Source: Tragulus kanchil (Eukaryota > Chordata > Mammalia > Artiodactyla > Tragulidae). From it: a stretch of DNA of 64,000 nt. The stretch lies in contig JAIOJX010000004.1 in assembly GCA_022376925.1 (NCBI GenBank), positions 173,381,501 to 173,445,500 of the forward strand, read 5' to 3'. A model generated the notes under the pieces. That model was not told the origin of the DNA and made no database searches. It saw only the letters and a program-made list of their open reading frames with translations. Position numbers and translations under genes: made by a program. Of this stretch, positions 45,005 through 56,385 are shown piece after piece. Positions within the stretch are counted from its first letter, which is position 1; each line of letters opens with the position of its first letter.

Positions 45005-45091
45005 CTGATGAGCGGCTTGAGCAGGTTCCACAGGACTTTGATGAAATTGGTGGGGTGCACGACGTAGAGGGCCTTCAGGTTCTTCTTGTAC
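45005..45091 (-). CDS. ARHGAP8: ARHGAP8 BCH-domain exon 'YKKNLKALY' (first copy)
   Basis: 87 nt, acceptor CGGTAG and donor GTACGG. Encodes [20 protein letters not shown] then WNLLKPLI in the BCH/SEC14-like domain (human: YVVHPTSFIKVLWN). Duplicate at 46136-46222; a third fragment (last ~10 nt, CTTCTTGTAC) is at 47265-47274. Confidence 0.92.
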
Positions 45092-46135
45092 CTACCGAGG
45101 GCGAGAGGCGCTCAAGCTCAGCCACCCTGAGCCGGAAAGAGAACCGCAAAGCTGTGGCCTCCACAGAGAGTCTCAGGTCTTCCGGGTTTTTAAAAAAATC
45201 TATTTATTTGACTGCACTGGGTCTGCATCGCAGCGTGCAGGCTTAGTTGCTCTTTGCCGTGTGGGATTAACCTGCCAGGCTCCTCTGTCCATGGAATTAT
45301 CCAGGCGAGAACACTAACAGGGGCTGCAATTGGTGAAGAATCCCAACAAGACTCTTAAGGACACCAGCCGCTCACAGTGAGCGTGGGCGGGCGCCTGCAG
45401 GCCCGCTCTCTCACGCCACGGGTCCTGAATCGGAACTGGCACGGCGAGAGCGGGGCTGGAGTCGCGCCGTCTGCCGCAGGGGAAGCCCAGGCGGAGAGAG
45501 GGGCGTCTACTGCCCCGGGTGGCAAAGGTCAAGGGCGGCCACAGGCAAGCTGGGAGGCCTGGTCTGGACCCTTCGCGTCCCCCAGGCTGCTGTGCAGCAA
45601 GAGCGGGCGGGTTTCTCCCGAGAACTTCAGAGGCTTTGGGAACTCTCAGCGCTTTAGGGTGAACGATGTCACCACGGCACAGGAGGACATCTGGACTGTC
45701 TCCTCGGGCAGCAGGGCAACATGGACTGGCTTTTCTGCTTTGCTACCAATGGCGCCAGTCTGTTGGCCCCGGTTAAACAAAACAGGAACGAGGGCCCACC
45801 TTCCCAGAGGGCGCGTGTCCACGGCACAGGTACCCAGGTAGGGAAGCTGACGGTACAGCTCCCGACTCTGGGAGGCCTCGTGGGGAACCCCTGGCCCGAC
45901 ACGCGTGTGGACAGAAGACGGGCGCTCAGGCAAAGCGGGGGTTTAAACTGCCAGCTGCAGACCTCATGGGGGTCGTGAGCCGACATTTCTGTCCATGCCC
46001 ATCAGCCCTGCGATCTGGTATAACCGCAGGGTGGGCAGGCGTCCAGAGGCATGCGTCCAGAGCAGGACTGCCCGGTGCCCAGACAGGCAAGGCCGTCCCA
46101 CCCCGGCGAGGCCCCCGCGGAGGGCGGGCCCGTAC

Positions 46136-46222
46136 CTGATGAGCGGCTTGAGCAGGTTCCACAGGACTTTGATGAAATTGGTGGGGTGCACGACGTAGAG
46201 GGCCTTCAGGTTCTTCTTGTAC
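46136..46222 (-). CDS. ARHGAP8: ARHGAP8 BCH-domain exon 'YKKNLKALY' (duplicate copy)
   Basis: Same exon and splice sites as 45005-45091, offset 1131 bp. Confidence 0.72.
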
Positions 46223-46461
46223 CTACCGAGGGCGAGAGGCGCTCAAGCTCAGCCACCCTGAGCCGGAAAGAGAACCGCAAAGCTGTGGCCTCCACAGAGA
46301 GTCTCAGGTCTTCCGGGTTTTTAAAAAAATCTATTTATTTGACTGCACTGGGTCTGCATCGCAGCGTGCAGGCTTAGTTGCTCTTTGCCGTGTGGGATTA
46401 ACCTGCCAGGCTCCTCTGTCCATGGAATTATCCAGACGAGAACACTAACAGGGGCTGCAAT

Positions 46462-46640
46462 TGGTGAAGAATCCACCTGCCAACGCAGGAGACACGAGAC
46501 CTGGGTTCAATCCCAGGACCATGAAGATCCCCCGAGAAGGAAATGGCTCCCCATGGCCGTACTCCTGGCTGGAGAATCCCACGGAGAGAGGAGCCTGGCA
46601 GCTACAGTCCACGGAGCCACGCAGCCTCAGACACGACTGG
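46462..46640 (+). mobile_element. Bov-tA SINE
   Basis: AATCCACCTGCCAACGCAGG, GGTTCAATCCCAGGACCATG, and tail CCTCAGACACGACTGGGC. Adjoins a reversed Bov-A piece at about 46,395-46,450. Copy at about 47,512-47,689. Confidence 0.88.
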
Positions 46641-46867
46641 GCCTGCACTCACCAAGACTCTCGCAGGGCTGCCCAGCCTGCCCTCCACGACAGCGGGTTG
46701 GACGGGGGCCCTGGCCCTGAAGGGGTTCCCCCAATGCCCTGCCTGGCCCGGGTCCCAGCCTCCCCTCACGCAGCCCGCTGTGAGCCCTCCCGTCACCCAA
46801 GCCTCCCCGCACGCAGCCCGCACCCTGGGGCTCCTCCTCGCCCCACCCCGGGCCGGAGGGCACCCAC

Positions 46868-46999
46868 CTCCTGTCAAACTCCCTGTAGGCGCTCTGCAGC
46901 CAGCGCAGGGACGGCTTGTTCTGGCTGGTCAGCCCGTAGTGGAAGTAGACGAGGGTGTAATCGCTCTCCACGTACTGGTCCAGCGTGTACTTCAAATAC
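46868..46999 (-). CDS. ARHGAP8: ARHGAP8 BCH-domain exon 'YLKYTLDQY' (first copy)
   Basis: 132 nt, acceptor GTGCCCAG and donor GTGGGT. Encodes [20 protein letters not shown] then [20 protein letters not shown] and FDRR, strongly conserved with human ARHGAP8 and ARHGAP1. Core of the BCH/SEC14-like domain. Duplicate at 47917-48048. Confidence 0.93.
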
Positions 47000-47916
47000 C
47001 TGGGCACAGAGCACAGCACGCGGTCACGCAAGCCACGGACACCTTCCCCGTGACGGAAGCTGTGGTCACCCGGCAGGAGCCAGCACCAGGCCACGGGGGA
47101 CACTCCCAGGGCAGCACTGAGGATCACCTGCAGGGGGCCTAGTCCTCATTTCTTTTTTTTAAAATTTTATTTACTTATTTATTTTTGGCTGTTCTGGGTT
47201 TTCACGGCTGCCACAGGCTCTTCTCTAGTTGTAGGGAGCGGGGGCTACTCTCTCAGGTCCGTCTCTTCTTGTACCTACCGAGGCGAGGCGCTCAAGCTCA
47301 GCCACCCTGAGCCGGAAAGAGAACCCCAAAGCTATGGCCTCCACAGAGAGTCTCAGGTCTTCCGGGTTTTTAAAAAAATCTATTTATTTGACTGCACTGG
47401 GTCTGCATCGCAGCGTGCAGGCTTAGTTGCTCTTTGCCGTGTGGGATTAACCTGCCAGGCTCCTCTGTCCATGGAATTATCCAGACGAGAACACTAACAG
47501 GGGCTGCAATTGGTGAAGAATCCACCTGCCAACGCAGGAGACACGAGACCTGGGTTCAATCCCAGGACCATGAAGATCCCCCGAGAAGGAAATGGCTCCC
47601 CATGGCCGTACTCCTGGCTGGAGAATCCCACGGAGAGAGGAGCCTGGCAGCTACAGTCCACGGAGCCACGCAGCCTCAGACACGACTGGGCCTGCACTCA
47701 CCAAGACTCTCGCAGGGCTGCCCAGCCTGCCCTCCACGACAGCGGGTTGGACGGGGGCCCTGGCCCTGAAGGGGTTCCCCCAATGCCCTGCCTGGCCCGG
47801 GTCCCAGCCTCCCCTCACGCAGCCCGCTGTGAGCCCTCCCGTCACCCAAGCCTCCCCGCACGCAGCCCGCACCCTGGGGCTCCTCCTCGCCCCACCCCGG
47901 GCCGGAGGGCACCCAC

Positions 47917-48048
47917 CTCCTGTCAAACTCCCTGTAGGCGCTCTGCAGCCAGCGCAGGGACGGCTTGTTCTGGCTGGTCAGCCCGTAGTGGAAGTAGACG
48001 AGGGTGTAATCGCTCTCCACGTACTGGTCCAGCGTGTACTTCAAATAC
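47917..48048 (-). CDS. ARHGAP8: ARHGAP8 BCH-domain exon 'YLKYTLDQY' (duplicate copy)
   Basis: Identical to 46868-46999 at an offset of 1049 bp. Confidence 0.72.
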
Positions 48049-48194
48049 CTGGGCACAGAGCACAGCACGCGGTCACGCAAGCCACGGACACCTTCCCCGT
48101 GACGGAAGCTGTGGTCACCCGGCAGGAGCCAGCACCAGGCCACGGGGGACACTCCCAGGGCAGCACTGAGGATCACCTGCAGGGGGCCTAGTCC

Positions 48195-48558
48195 TCATTT
48201 CTTTTTTTTAAAATTTTATTTACTTATTTATTTTTGGCTGTTCTGGGTTTTCACGGCTGCCACAGGCTCTTCTCTAGTTGTAGGGAGCGGGGGCTACTCT
48301 CTAGGTGAGGTGAGCAGGCTTCTTGTTGCGGTGACGTCTCTTGCTGTGGAGCTCGGGCTCTAGGGCTCACGGGCTTCAGGCGTTGTGGCCCATGGGCTCC
48401 ATCGTTGTGGCTCCGAGGCTCTAGAGCACAGGCTCCACGGCTGTGGCTCATGGGCTTAGCTGCTCTGCAGCATGCGGATCTTCCCGGAGCAGGGATCGAA
48501 CCCGTGTCTCCTGCATTGGCAGGCGAACGCTTCACCACTGAGCGACCAGGGAAGCCCC
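48195..48558 (-). mobile_element. Full CHR-2-like SINE, minus orientation
   Basis: TTTTTTTAAAATTTTATTTA tail, repeated GGCTCTAGGGCTCACGGGCT-like units, GAGCAGGGATCGAACCCGTG box and reversed head GAGCGACCAGGGAAGCCC. Partial copy at about 47,150-47,253. Confidence 0.85.
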
Positions 48559-48574
48559 AGTTCTCATCTCTTGC

Positions 48575-48693
48575 TTTTCTTTTTGGCTGAGCCGTGCAGC
48601 TTAGAGGATCTTAGTTCCCCGATCGGGGATCCAACACACACCCCCTGCACTGGGCGCATAGCGTCTTAGCCACTGGACTGCCAGGAGAGCCCC
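48575..48693 (-). mobile_element. CHR-1-like SINE, minus orientation
   Basis: TTTTTGGCTGAGCCGTGCAG, GTTCCCCGATCGGGGATCCA, ending CCACTGGACTGCCAGGAGAG. Confidence 0.85.
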
Positions 48694-48867
48694 CTAAGTC
48701 CTCATTTCTTAAAGGACGACCGAAGCTCAGAGACATTAAGTACCTTACCTAAGGTCACACAGCCAATGAGTGGACGTGATGATAGCTTGAAAGTGGCCCC
48801 TGAAAGACTTCCAGACTCAAGTCCCCAGAACCCACAGAGGGGCCCTTATTTGCAAACTGCTCTTGGA

Positions 48868-49077
48868 AGGGAAAGCGTTAGTCGCTCAGCTGTGTTCGAC
48901 TCTCTGCAACCACATGGACTGTACCCAGCCAGGCTCCTCTGTCCATGGGGTTCTCCAGCAAGAATGCTGGAGTGGGCTGCCATTGCCTTCTCCAGGGGAT
49001 CTTCCTGACCCAGGGACTGAACCCAGATCCCCTGCATTGTGGGCAGGTCCTTTACTGTCTGAGCCACCAGGGGAGCC
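48868..49077 (-). mobile_element. BOV-A2 SINE, minus orientation
   Basis: GCGTTAGTCGCTCAGCTGTG, TCCATGGGGTTCTCCAGCAA, and reversed head GTCTGAGCCACCAGGGGAGC. Confidence 0.92.
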
Positions 49078-49949
49078 TCGAAAAAGGCTCCTAATAGACC
49101 TGATTAAGAAGAGGATCCACAGAGAAGTCGATCCTGGATTATCCAGCAGCCTCTCCCGTCCTGACACGATGGCTCTGAAGAGGGACAGGATGAGAGGGGA
49201 CAGGGCACGTGCAGACGGAGCACAGCCGAGGCCACGCGGCCCCCGCCGAGGAGGGCACGGGGCGGTGGCTACCCCGTGACCCTCCTGAAAAGGCCTCGCC
49301 GGGCACCCTGCACTCGAGCTGCTGATGGACCTCTCCTGACCCCGCCAGCACTCTGGCCCCAGACACACAGCGGGTCGGCTAGGGGCTTGTACGTCGGGTC
49401 GCCTGAATCACCGGTCACCTAGAAGCATGTCCCGGCGTTCCAGGAATCCAGCTGCCGTCTCTCTGAGTCTGTGGTAGGAGCACAGCCGCCCTCGCTGGGA
49501 GCTGGCCAGCGCAGGCTGCCAGAGCTCTGGGCTCCACGGTATGGGCTGGGGGCTGGGCGGACAAGCACCCCGAGAGCCACCTGAGGGCAAGATGCTGCAG
49601 CCTCCCCTGCCTGCAGTTCAGCCACCTGTACGGCTGGCGCACTGCAGTGGGATCCCTTCCTCGCCCCCAAAGATGCCAGCTTCTCCCTAAACAACATCAG
49701 AGTGCCCTCTGCCCAAAGCAATGACGATGTGACCCGCCGGCCCTTATGTGTATTTACTCACTGAATCTTCAGAACAACCCCCGGAGGCAGGTACTGATAT
49801 GCCCATTCCACAGAGCGGTCAGTGGAGGCTGGCAGAGGAGAGCCAGTGAAGGGCAAAGCCAGGATGTGAATGGGGCAGCCAGCTCCCACACCATCCTGCC
49901 CTCAGAAAGCCCCGTCTGTCACTGGCTTTTCTTTGAAAAAGTGGTCCTT

Positions 49950-50127
49950 TAATGACTTCATTAGCTAATCTGGCCGTTCCAGGTCTCAGTTGTAGCACGA
50001 GGGATCTTTCAGTCACGGCACGCAAACTCTCAGCTGCGTCAGGTGGGTCTAGTCTCCTGGCCGGGACTGACCCCTGTCCCCCTGCACCGGGAGCACGGAG
50101 TCAGCCAGTGGACCAGCAGGGGAGTCT
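49950..50127 (-). mobile_element. CHR-type SINE, minus orientation
   Basis: TCAGTTGTAGCACGAGGGAT through reversed head CAGTGGACCAGCAGGGGAGT; diverged. Confidence 0.7.
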
Positions 50128-50927
50128 CCGACCCCTCTCCGGCGTTGATGTAAAAATGATATGCAGCTGACCTCCCTCGGGACATGGTCTGGGCCCCGTG
50201 GATGTGGACGTGGCTTCCGTGCCCAGGCTCTCCAGGCAGGGCTCTTCTGGGCCAAGCCCTCGGGCACCAGCCAGAGACCGTCCTTCCTCAGACAGAGCCC
50301 GGATGGAGGTCTCTGACCGCACAGTCCCCGCGCTGCGGAGAGCACCTCCCGGTTCCTGGGAGGACGGCTGCTCCTGCATTTCCCAGCTTGTTCAAAAAAG
50401 GAGACCCAGGAAGACAGCCTTGCCCGGCTCCCTATCCGCGCTGGACACTTGTCACAAAAGCAGGCCGGACACGAAGCAGTTCTCACGGCAAGAGCCTGCC
50501 GAGTGCTCCCCGGTGCAGCGGAAGGCAGTCCCTGAGGCCAGCGACCTCGCGCAGTGAACGACCTACACGGCTGTCCCCTGCGGCCAGGCTCACCGCTTCC
50601 CTCCGGCCGTGAAGCTTCCGAGGCCGGAGCGTGGAGCGGGCACAGCGTCCCCGCTGCTGCCGGAGGGCTTCTTTCTTCACCCGAGCTGAGAGTCACAACA
50701 CTCGCCATCTCGCCGTGGGCAGCTTGGTGGCATTCAGCACAGTGACGACGTTGTGCAGCCACAGCCTCCGTCCAGTTCCAGAACATTCCCGCCACCTCAC
50801 AGGACGCCGACACCCACCAGACGGTCACTCCTCCTCCCCTGCTCCCGCAGGCAGCCACCCGCCACGGCCTTCGCCCCGCGCGGGGAGCTCGCGTCTTTAC
50901 GAGAAAACACATCCAACCCCTCCCGGT

Positions 50928-51720
50928 GGTTGTTCAGTCGCTCAGTTGTGTCCAACGCTGCGACCCCAAGGGCTGCAGCCCGCCAGGCTCCCCTGTCCTT
51001 CACCCTCTCCTGGCGCCTGCTCAAACTCGTGTCCATTGACTCAGTGATGCCACCCAACCGTCTTGTCCTCTCTTATTCACCTCTCCTCCTGCCCTCCATC
51101 TTTCCCAGCATCAGGGTCATTTCCAGTGAGTCAGCCCCTTGCATCAGGTGGCCAAACTATTGGAGCTTCAGCTTCAGCATCAGTCCTTCCAGTGAATATT
51201 CAGGGCTGATCTCCTTTAGGATGGGCTGGATTGATCGCCTTGCTGTCCAGGGGACTCTCAAGAGTCTTCTCCAGCACCACAGTTCGAAGGCATCCATTCT
51301 TCGGTCCTTAGCCTTCTTGATGGTCGAGCTCTCACACGCATACATGACCACTGGGAAAACCATAGCTTTGACTATGCAGACTTTTGTTGGCAAAGGGACG
51401 TCTCTGCTTTTTAATAGACTGTCTATGTTTGTCACGGCTTTTCTTCCAAAGAGTAAGCGTCTTTTAATTTCATGGCAGTAGGCACTGTCTGCAGGGATTC
51501 TGGACTCCAGGAAAAGAAAGCCTGTCACTGTTCCCAGTGTTTCCCCATCTATTTGCCATGAAGAGGTGGGACCGGATGCCATGACCTTAGTTCTGTGAGT
51601 GTTGAGTTTTAGGCCAGGTTTTTCACTTTCCTCTTTCACCTTCACCAAGAGGCTCTTAGTTCCTCTTCACTTTATCTCATTAGGGTGGTACCACCTGCGT
51701 ATGTGAGCTTGCTGATATTG
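50928..51720 (-). mobile_element. BovB (RTE) LINE fragment, minus orientation
   Basis: The minus strand has a long open stretch reading BovB reverse transcriptase: GLKLNTHRTKVMASGPTSSW, then KRRLLFGRKAVTNIDSLLKS and KVCIVKAMVFPVVMYACESS, WRRLLRVPWTARRSIQPILK. About 160 codons are uninterrupted, which makes it the better preserved BovB here, but it is 5' truncated and joined to a Bov-A type 3' end. Inactive. Its tail enters duplication 14. Confidence 0.93.
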
Positions 51721-53848
51721 CCCGGGTTCAATCCCTGGTCAGGGAGCTAAGAGTCTTCAAGTATGCAGAGTGGCCAATGACAAAATCAGTAATATAATAA
51801 CAGAACAAACCCTGAGTCCACCCCTGATCCAGCAGTGTACCCTCGACGACAGCTGACCCACGGGTCACGGATTATTTGATGGTGAGAAAGAAATACTTGG
51901 TTGAGGGCACGTGCTTAATCTCAGGGGACCACGGGACAGGAGTTCCCGGGGATGGAGCACCCCTCTCTCTGGTGCGCCCAGTAAACGCAGAGGGGGCTGC
52001 AGACCTCCATGCCCGCTCCTCAGGGAGGCCCGCACCTGCTGGAGGGCAGCTCGCTCGCCGGGCCACCTGCCACCTGAGATGCTGGCTGGTCACGTGAAAT
52101 TCACAGCTGGTCCCGCCACACGGGGCAGACTCGGCTGAGGAGCCTCCGGGCACCCCCTCCCGGCACGGGTCTCGCCACGGCCATTCTGTCTGCAGCAGTT
52201 GCTGGAGGACCCTTTCACTCGCTGGACACCTGAGTCCTGGGGATTCTCAGGAAACAAGCAGCCCAAAGCCCTCCAGATGCTTCTGGATCCAACTGCGCCT
52301 TGGTTCACTCGGAGTCTGGGGCTCCAGGCCACGGTCTCGGCACCAGGCTGCAGCTGGGCTTTCACCGTCAAGCGAAAAGTGGATTTGGAGGCAGCCATGG
52401 CAGAGTTCCGGCCGCCGTGGCCCCGGAGCCGTCCCCGCAGCGAGCCAGTCCCCCCTGGGCCAGCCTTCCCTCCTGTGCCCCTCACTAGAGACGTCCACAA
52501 ACACGCCCAGGGATGCCCAGAGATGGGCTGGGGGTTGGCCATGCAAGTGAAGTTCAATCGGCAGCGGAGGCCTGAGCGCCCACAGGTGCCCCAGATGCCC
52601 CTGACATGGTGTCTAGGAAGTCACACGGGCGCCCTGAGCCCGGCCGGGGTTCTGGGCGGGCACTCGGCCCCCAGCAGGACCTGCAGGGCAGGAGGGCACG
52701 TCGCCTGATTTCAAACAGCCTCGGTGGCCGTGGAGCGGAAGCCCCTGTGGGCGAGTTCCTCTTCACTTTATCTCATTAGGGTGGTACCACCTGCGTATGT
52801 GAGCTTGCTGATATTGCCCGGGTTCAATCCCTGGTCAGGAGCTAAGAGTCTTCAAGTATGCAGAGTGGCCAATGACAAAATCAGTAATATAATAACAGAA
52901 CAAACCCTGAGTCCACCCCTGATCCAGCAGTGTACCCTCGACGACAGCTGACCCACGGGTCACGGATTATTTGATGGTGAGAAAGAAATACTTGGTTGAG
53001 GGCACGTGCTTAATCTCAGGGGACCACGGGACAGGAGTTCCCGGGGATGGAGCACCCCTCTCTCTGGTGCGCCCAGTAAACGCAGAGGGGGCTGCAGACC
53101 TCCATGCCCGCTCCTCAGGGAGGCCCGCACCTGCTGGAGGGCAGCTCGCTCGCCGGGCCACCTGCCACCTGAGATGCTGGCTGGTCACGTGAAATTCACA
53201 GCTGGTCCCGCCACACGGGGCAGACTCGGCTGAGGAGCCTCCGGGCACCCCCTCCCGGCACGGGTCTCGCCACGGCCATTCTGTCTGCAGCAGTTGCTGG
53301 AGGACCCTTTCACTCGCTGGACACCTGAGTCCTGGGGATTCTCAGGAAACAAGCAGCCCAAAGCCCTCCAGATGCTTCTGGATCCAACTGCGCCTTGGTT
53401 CACTCGGAGTCTGGGGCTCCAGGCCACGGTCTCGGCACCAGGCTGCAGCTGGGCTTTCACCGTCAAGCGAAAAGTGGATTTGGAAGCAGCCATGGCAGAG
53501 TTCCGGCCGCCGTGGCCCCGGAGCCGTCCCCGCAGCGAGCCAGTCCCCCCTGGGCCAGCCTTCCCTCCTGTGCCCCTCACTAGAGACGTCCACAAACACG
53601 CCCAGGGATGCCCAGAGATGGGCTGGGGGTTGGCCATGCAAGTGAAGTTCAATCGGCAGCGGAGGCCTGAGCGCCCACAGGTGCCCCAGATGCCCCTGAC
53701 GTGGTGTCTAGGAAGTCACACGGGCGCCCTGAGCCCGGCCGGGGTTCTGGGCGGGCACTCGGCCCCCAGCAGGACCTGCAGGGCAGGAGGGCACGTCGCC
53801 TGATTTCAAACAGCCTCGGTGGCCGTGGAGCGGAAGCCCCTGTGGGCG
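51658..53848. repeat. Tandem duplication 14 (1.10 kb x 2)
   Basis: Units 51658-52753 and 52754-53848. Differences are GTCAGGGAGC/GTCAGGAGC near the start of the right unit and two G/A changes. Intron of ARHGAP8 with no exon. Confidence 0.95.
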
Positions 53849-54264
53849 CGCCGCTTCCTCCTCCCTGGGCCGAGCAGACCTGAGGTCGCCCGCTCACCGG
53901 GGCGGCCGCGCCAGCTCTCCGGACGCTCACGGGGTCCGGCGGCGGGAGGTGCCAGAGGCGGCAACCGGGGACAGGACGGAGGCGGGCGAGGACACCCCAG
54001 GCCACTTCAGGCAGGTGGGCGGCGGGAGGGCGGCCTCCTGAGCCAGGGCAGGGGCGGCTTCGAGAGGGCGAGGGCGCCAGCCCTGCAGGGCACTGGTGGC
54101 CTGGCGTGGATGCGACGTCCACGCGGGGACCCGAGAGTCCGACTGCGTCTGGGAGCCTTTGACCCTGAACCCCCGGTCTGTGCTGAGAGTGCCGGGGGCC
54201 GCCGGCCCAGGCACACGTTGGGGGTGGGGAGGGCGCCGGCGGAGCCGGCTCGGGACGGACTTAC

Positions 54265-54352
54265 TCCAGCAGCCGCCTGTGGTTGAGCTCGTGCGAGGGG
54301 GGCATCCGGCAGCAGCAGAACGTGACGACCCGTCTTCCGAAGCGGTCCTCCC
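54265..54352 (-). CDS. ARHGAP8: ARHGAP8 exon 'RMPPSHEL'
   Basis: 88 nt, acceptor CCCCGCAG and donor GTAAGT. Encodes [20 protein letters not shown] then [10 protein letters not shown] in the N-terminal part of the BCH domain. Single copy. Phase 1 at the start allows joining either to the exon at 59049-59192 or to a candidate first exon at 58510-58564. Confidence 0.92.
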
Positions 54353-54602
54353 CTGCGGGGCAGACAGGCGTGAGCCCCGGCGCCCCGAGCCCCGAGGCGG
54401 CCGTCTCCCTCCGCGCCCTCCGACCATCCCCCGCCCGGTGGGCGCCGGCGCCCCGAGGCTCTGAGCGCCTCAGCCACGGCCGCCTCACCACCCCCGCCGC
54501 CCCGGAGCTCACGCTTGCGGCCCGCGCCGGGGACGCAGACGACCTTCCACACTCATTTACTGCCGGCCGGCCGGGCTGGTGACCCGAAGGCTGTGCGCGC
54601 CC

Positions 54603-54780
54603 CGACGTGACGGACTCTGCGACCCCGTGGACTGGAGCCCGCCAGGCTCCCGCTCCAGGCGAGGACACCAGAGCGGGTTGCCACGCCCTCCTCCAGGGGA
54701 TCTTCCCAACTCAGGGCTCGAACCTGCGTCCCTTTCATCGGCAGGTGGATTCTTTACTCCTGAGCCACCTGGGAAGCCCC
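54603..54780 (-). mobile_element. Bov-tA SINE, minus orientation
   Basis: CGACGTGACGGACTCTGCGA, GGGGATCTTCCCAACTCAGG, ending GAGCCACCTGGGAAGCCCC. Confidence 0.9.
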
Positions 54781-54959
54781 ACGGGAAGACTGTCAGAAAA
54801 CGGAAGGTGCCAGAAGGCGTCTGACTCTCAACACACTGCCACTCGCGGTCAACAACTATTTGCCACTGTTTTCAGACTTTCACTTAGAATAAAAAGAAAC
54901 AGTAGCAGCAGAACATCCTCACTGCGCCCGCCCCCAGGTCTGAAAGGCAATGAGCCGAG

Positions 54960-55050
54960 CTCACACCCACGTGCACACACTCACACGCGCAGACACGCAC
55001 ACACTCTGCACAGATGTGCACACACTCACACGCACAGACACGCACACACC
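54960..55050. repeat. CA-rich microsatellite
   Basis: Two imperfect blocks of GTGCACACACTCACACGC followed by AGACACGCACACAC, 44 bp apart. Confidence 0.85.
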
Positions 55051-56039
55051 ACGCGCCCCGGAGGCCCGCCCGCCGCCCGGCTGGACGGCTGTTTGTTACT
55101 GAGGACACGCTGGCTTCTCCCAGGAGCCCGCGAGCCACTCTGACCTTCAGAACGCGCGCGCTGTCTTCATTTCCAAAGACAGCGGCCTTTTCACAGGGTC
55201 CTTGAGGATTCCGGTCACGGTTCTGTTTGTTTAGAAAGTGCTGGTGGAAAGGACCGCCCGGGGACCCACGCGTGTGTCCGCGCCCCCTGCCAGCGCAGCG
55301 CTTCGGGCACAAAGCCTTCCGCAGCGGTGCCTGGGGGTACCCCGCGTTTCCCACGTGGCATTTCTAGCATCCAGCACCGGGCTGCACAGCTCCCCTGAGC
55401 GGGGGCTCGCCCGCGCGAGAGAAGCAGAGGGGCAACTCTGCTTCCGAGGACGGGGACCGTCTGTGCGGCTACTGAGGAAGGTGGAATTAAGCGCCCTTGG
55501 GGCGGAACGAGGAGGTCAGCACCCACGCTGGAATGTCAGAGAAACAAAAAAAATGAGGGGCGCCAGCCTGGGAACCAGACCACGGGGAGCGTCTCGGGGG
55601 CGCGCGGAGTGACCAGGGAGCAGGAGCCCAGGGGGGCGTCTCGCTCGGTGCGGGCGCGGCCCTGCAGTGAGAGGAGCCAGCACGGTCCCCGCCGGCCCTC
55701 GGTCCCCGGCCCAGGGGAAAGGCCGGCGGCCGGCGTGGGGAGTCTCTGCCCAGCTCCGCAGTCCCCTCTCTGGACACCTTCATGGGTTCCGGCAGCCATG
55801 TCCACCTCCACGGTGACTTCCCAGGTCGAGGGGTGCTAGCCCCCGCAGGCTGGCCCCCATCTTCAGACACCAGCTACGCGTCAGGGGTCCCCAGGCCCCC
55901 CCACTTCTGACCAGCTGCCTACAGATTTTGAGGCTCCCACTACCCCCTTCACAACCAATCAGTCATTGGCTCACAGAACTCTGGAAAGCGCTGAACTTAG
56001 CCAGTTTCATAAAGGAGACAAGTCAGAACTAGGCAAGAT

Positions 56040-56385
56040 GGGCTTCCCTGGTGGCCCAGTGGGTAAGGACACCGCCTTGCAGTGCAAGGGGCGCCGGTTC
56101 AGTCCCTGGCCTGGGAAGATCCCACGTGCCGCGGAGCGGCTGGACTGATGTGTCCAATCACAGAGCCAGAGCTCTGGAGCGCATGCGCCCAGAGCCTGCA
56201 CTCTGCGACAATAGAGGCCACCGCGATGGGAGGCCCACACGGGCCAAAGAACAAAGACGGATGAAAATAGAGAAATGAAAGACCAATAGAAGTGGCCCGC
56301 CTGCTCCCCTCCCTCCCCAACCCGACCCCCACCCTAAATGAATAAATAAATAAATCTTTAAAAAAAAAAAAAAAGAAAGAAAGAA
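56040..56385 (+). mobile_element. CHR-type SINE
   Basis: GGGCTTCCCTGGTGGCCCAG head, GCGCCGGTTCAGTCCCTGGC, then an AAATGAATAAATAAATAAAT tail with long A-runs. Followed by unique intron DNA to 57,547. Confidence 0.92.

Larger units (their letters stand above)
44212..46474. repeat. Tandem duplication 12 (1.13 kb x 2)
   Basis: Units 44212-45343 and 45344-46474. Differences: one A (TTAAAGG/TTAAGG) at the start of the right unit and one G/A near the end. Contains one ARHGAP8 exon. Confidence 0.95.
46206..48302. repeat. Tandem duplication 13 (1.05 kb x 2)
   Basis: Units about 46206-47253 and 47254-48302. The start of the right unit is degraded (CAGGTCCGTCTCTTCTTG for CAGGTTCTTCTTG; GAGGCGAGGCGC for GAGGGCGAGAGGCGC). 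Overlaps duplication 12, so its first ~270 bp is present three times. Confidence 0.94.

Noticed and set aside
50928..51720. Active BovB reverse transcriptase gene
   Set aside because: Only about 160 codons are open, the 5' part including catalytic motifs is absent, and the 3' side is joined to another repeat.
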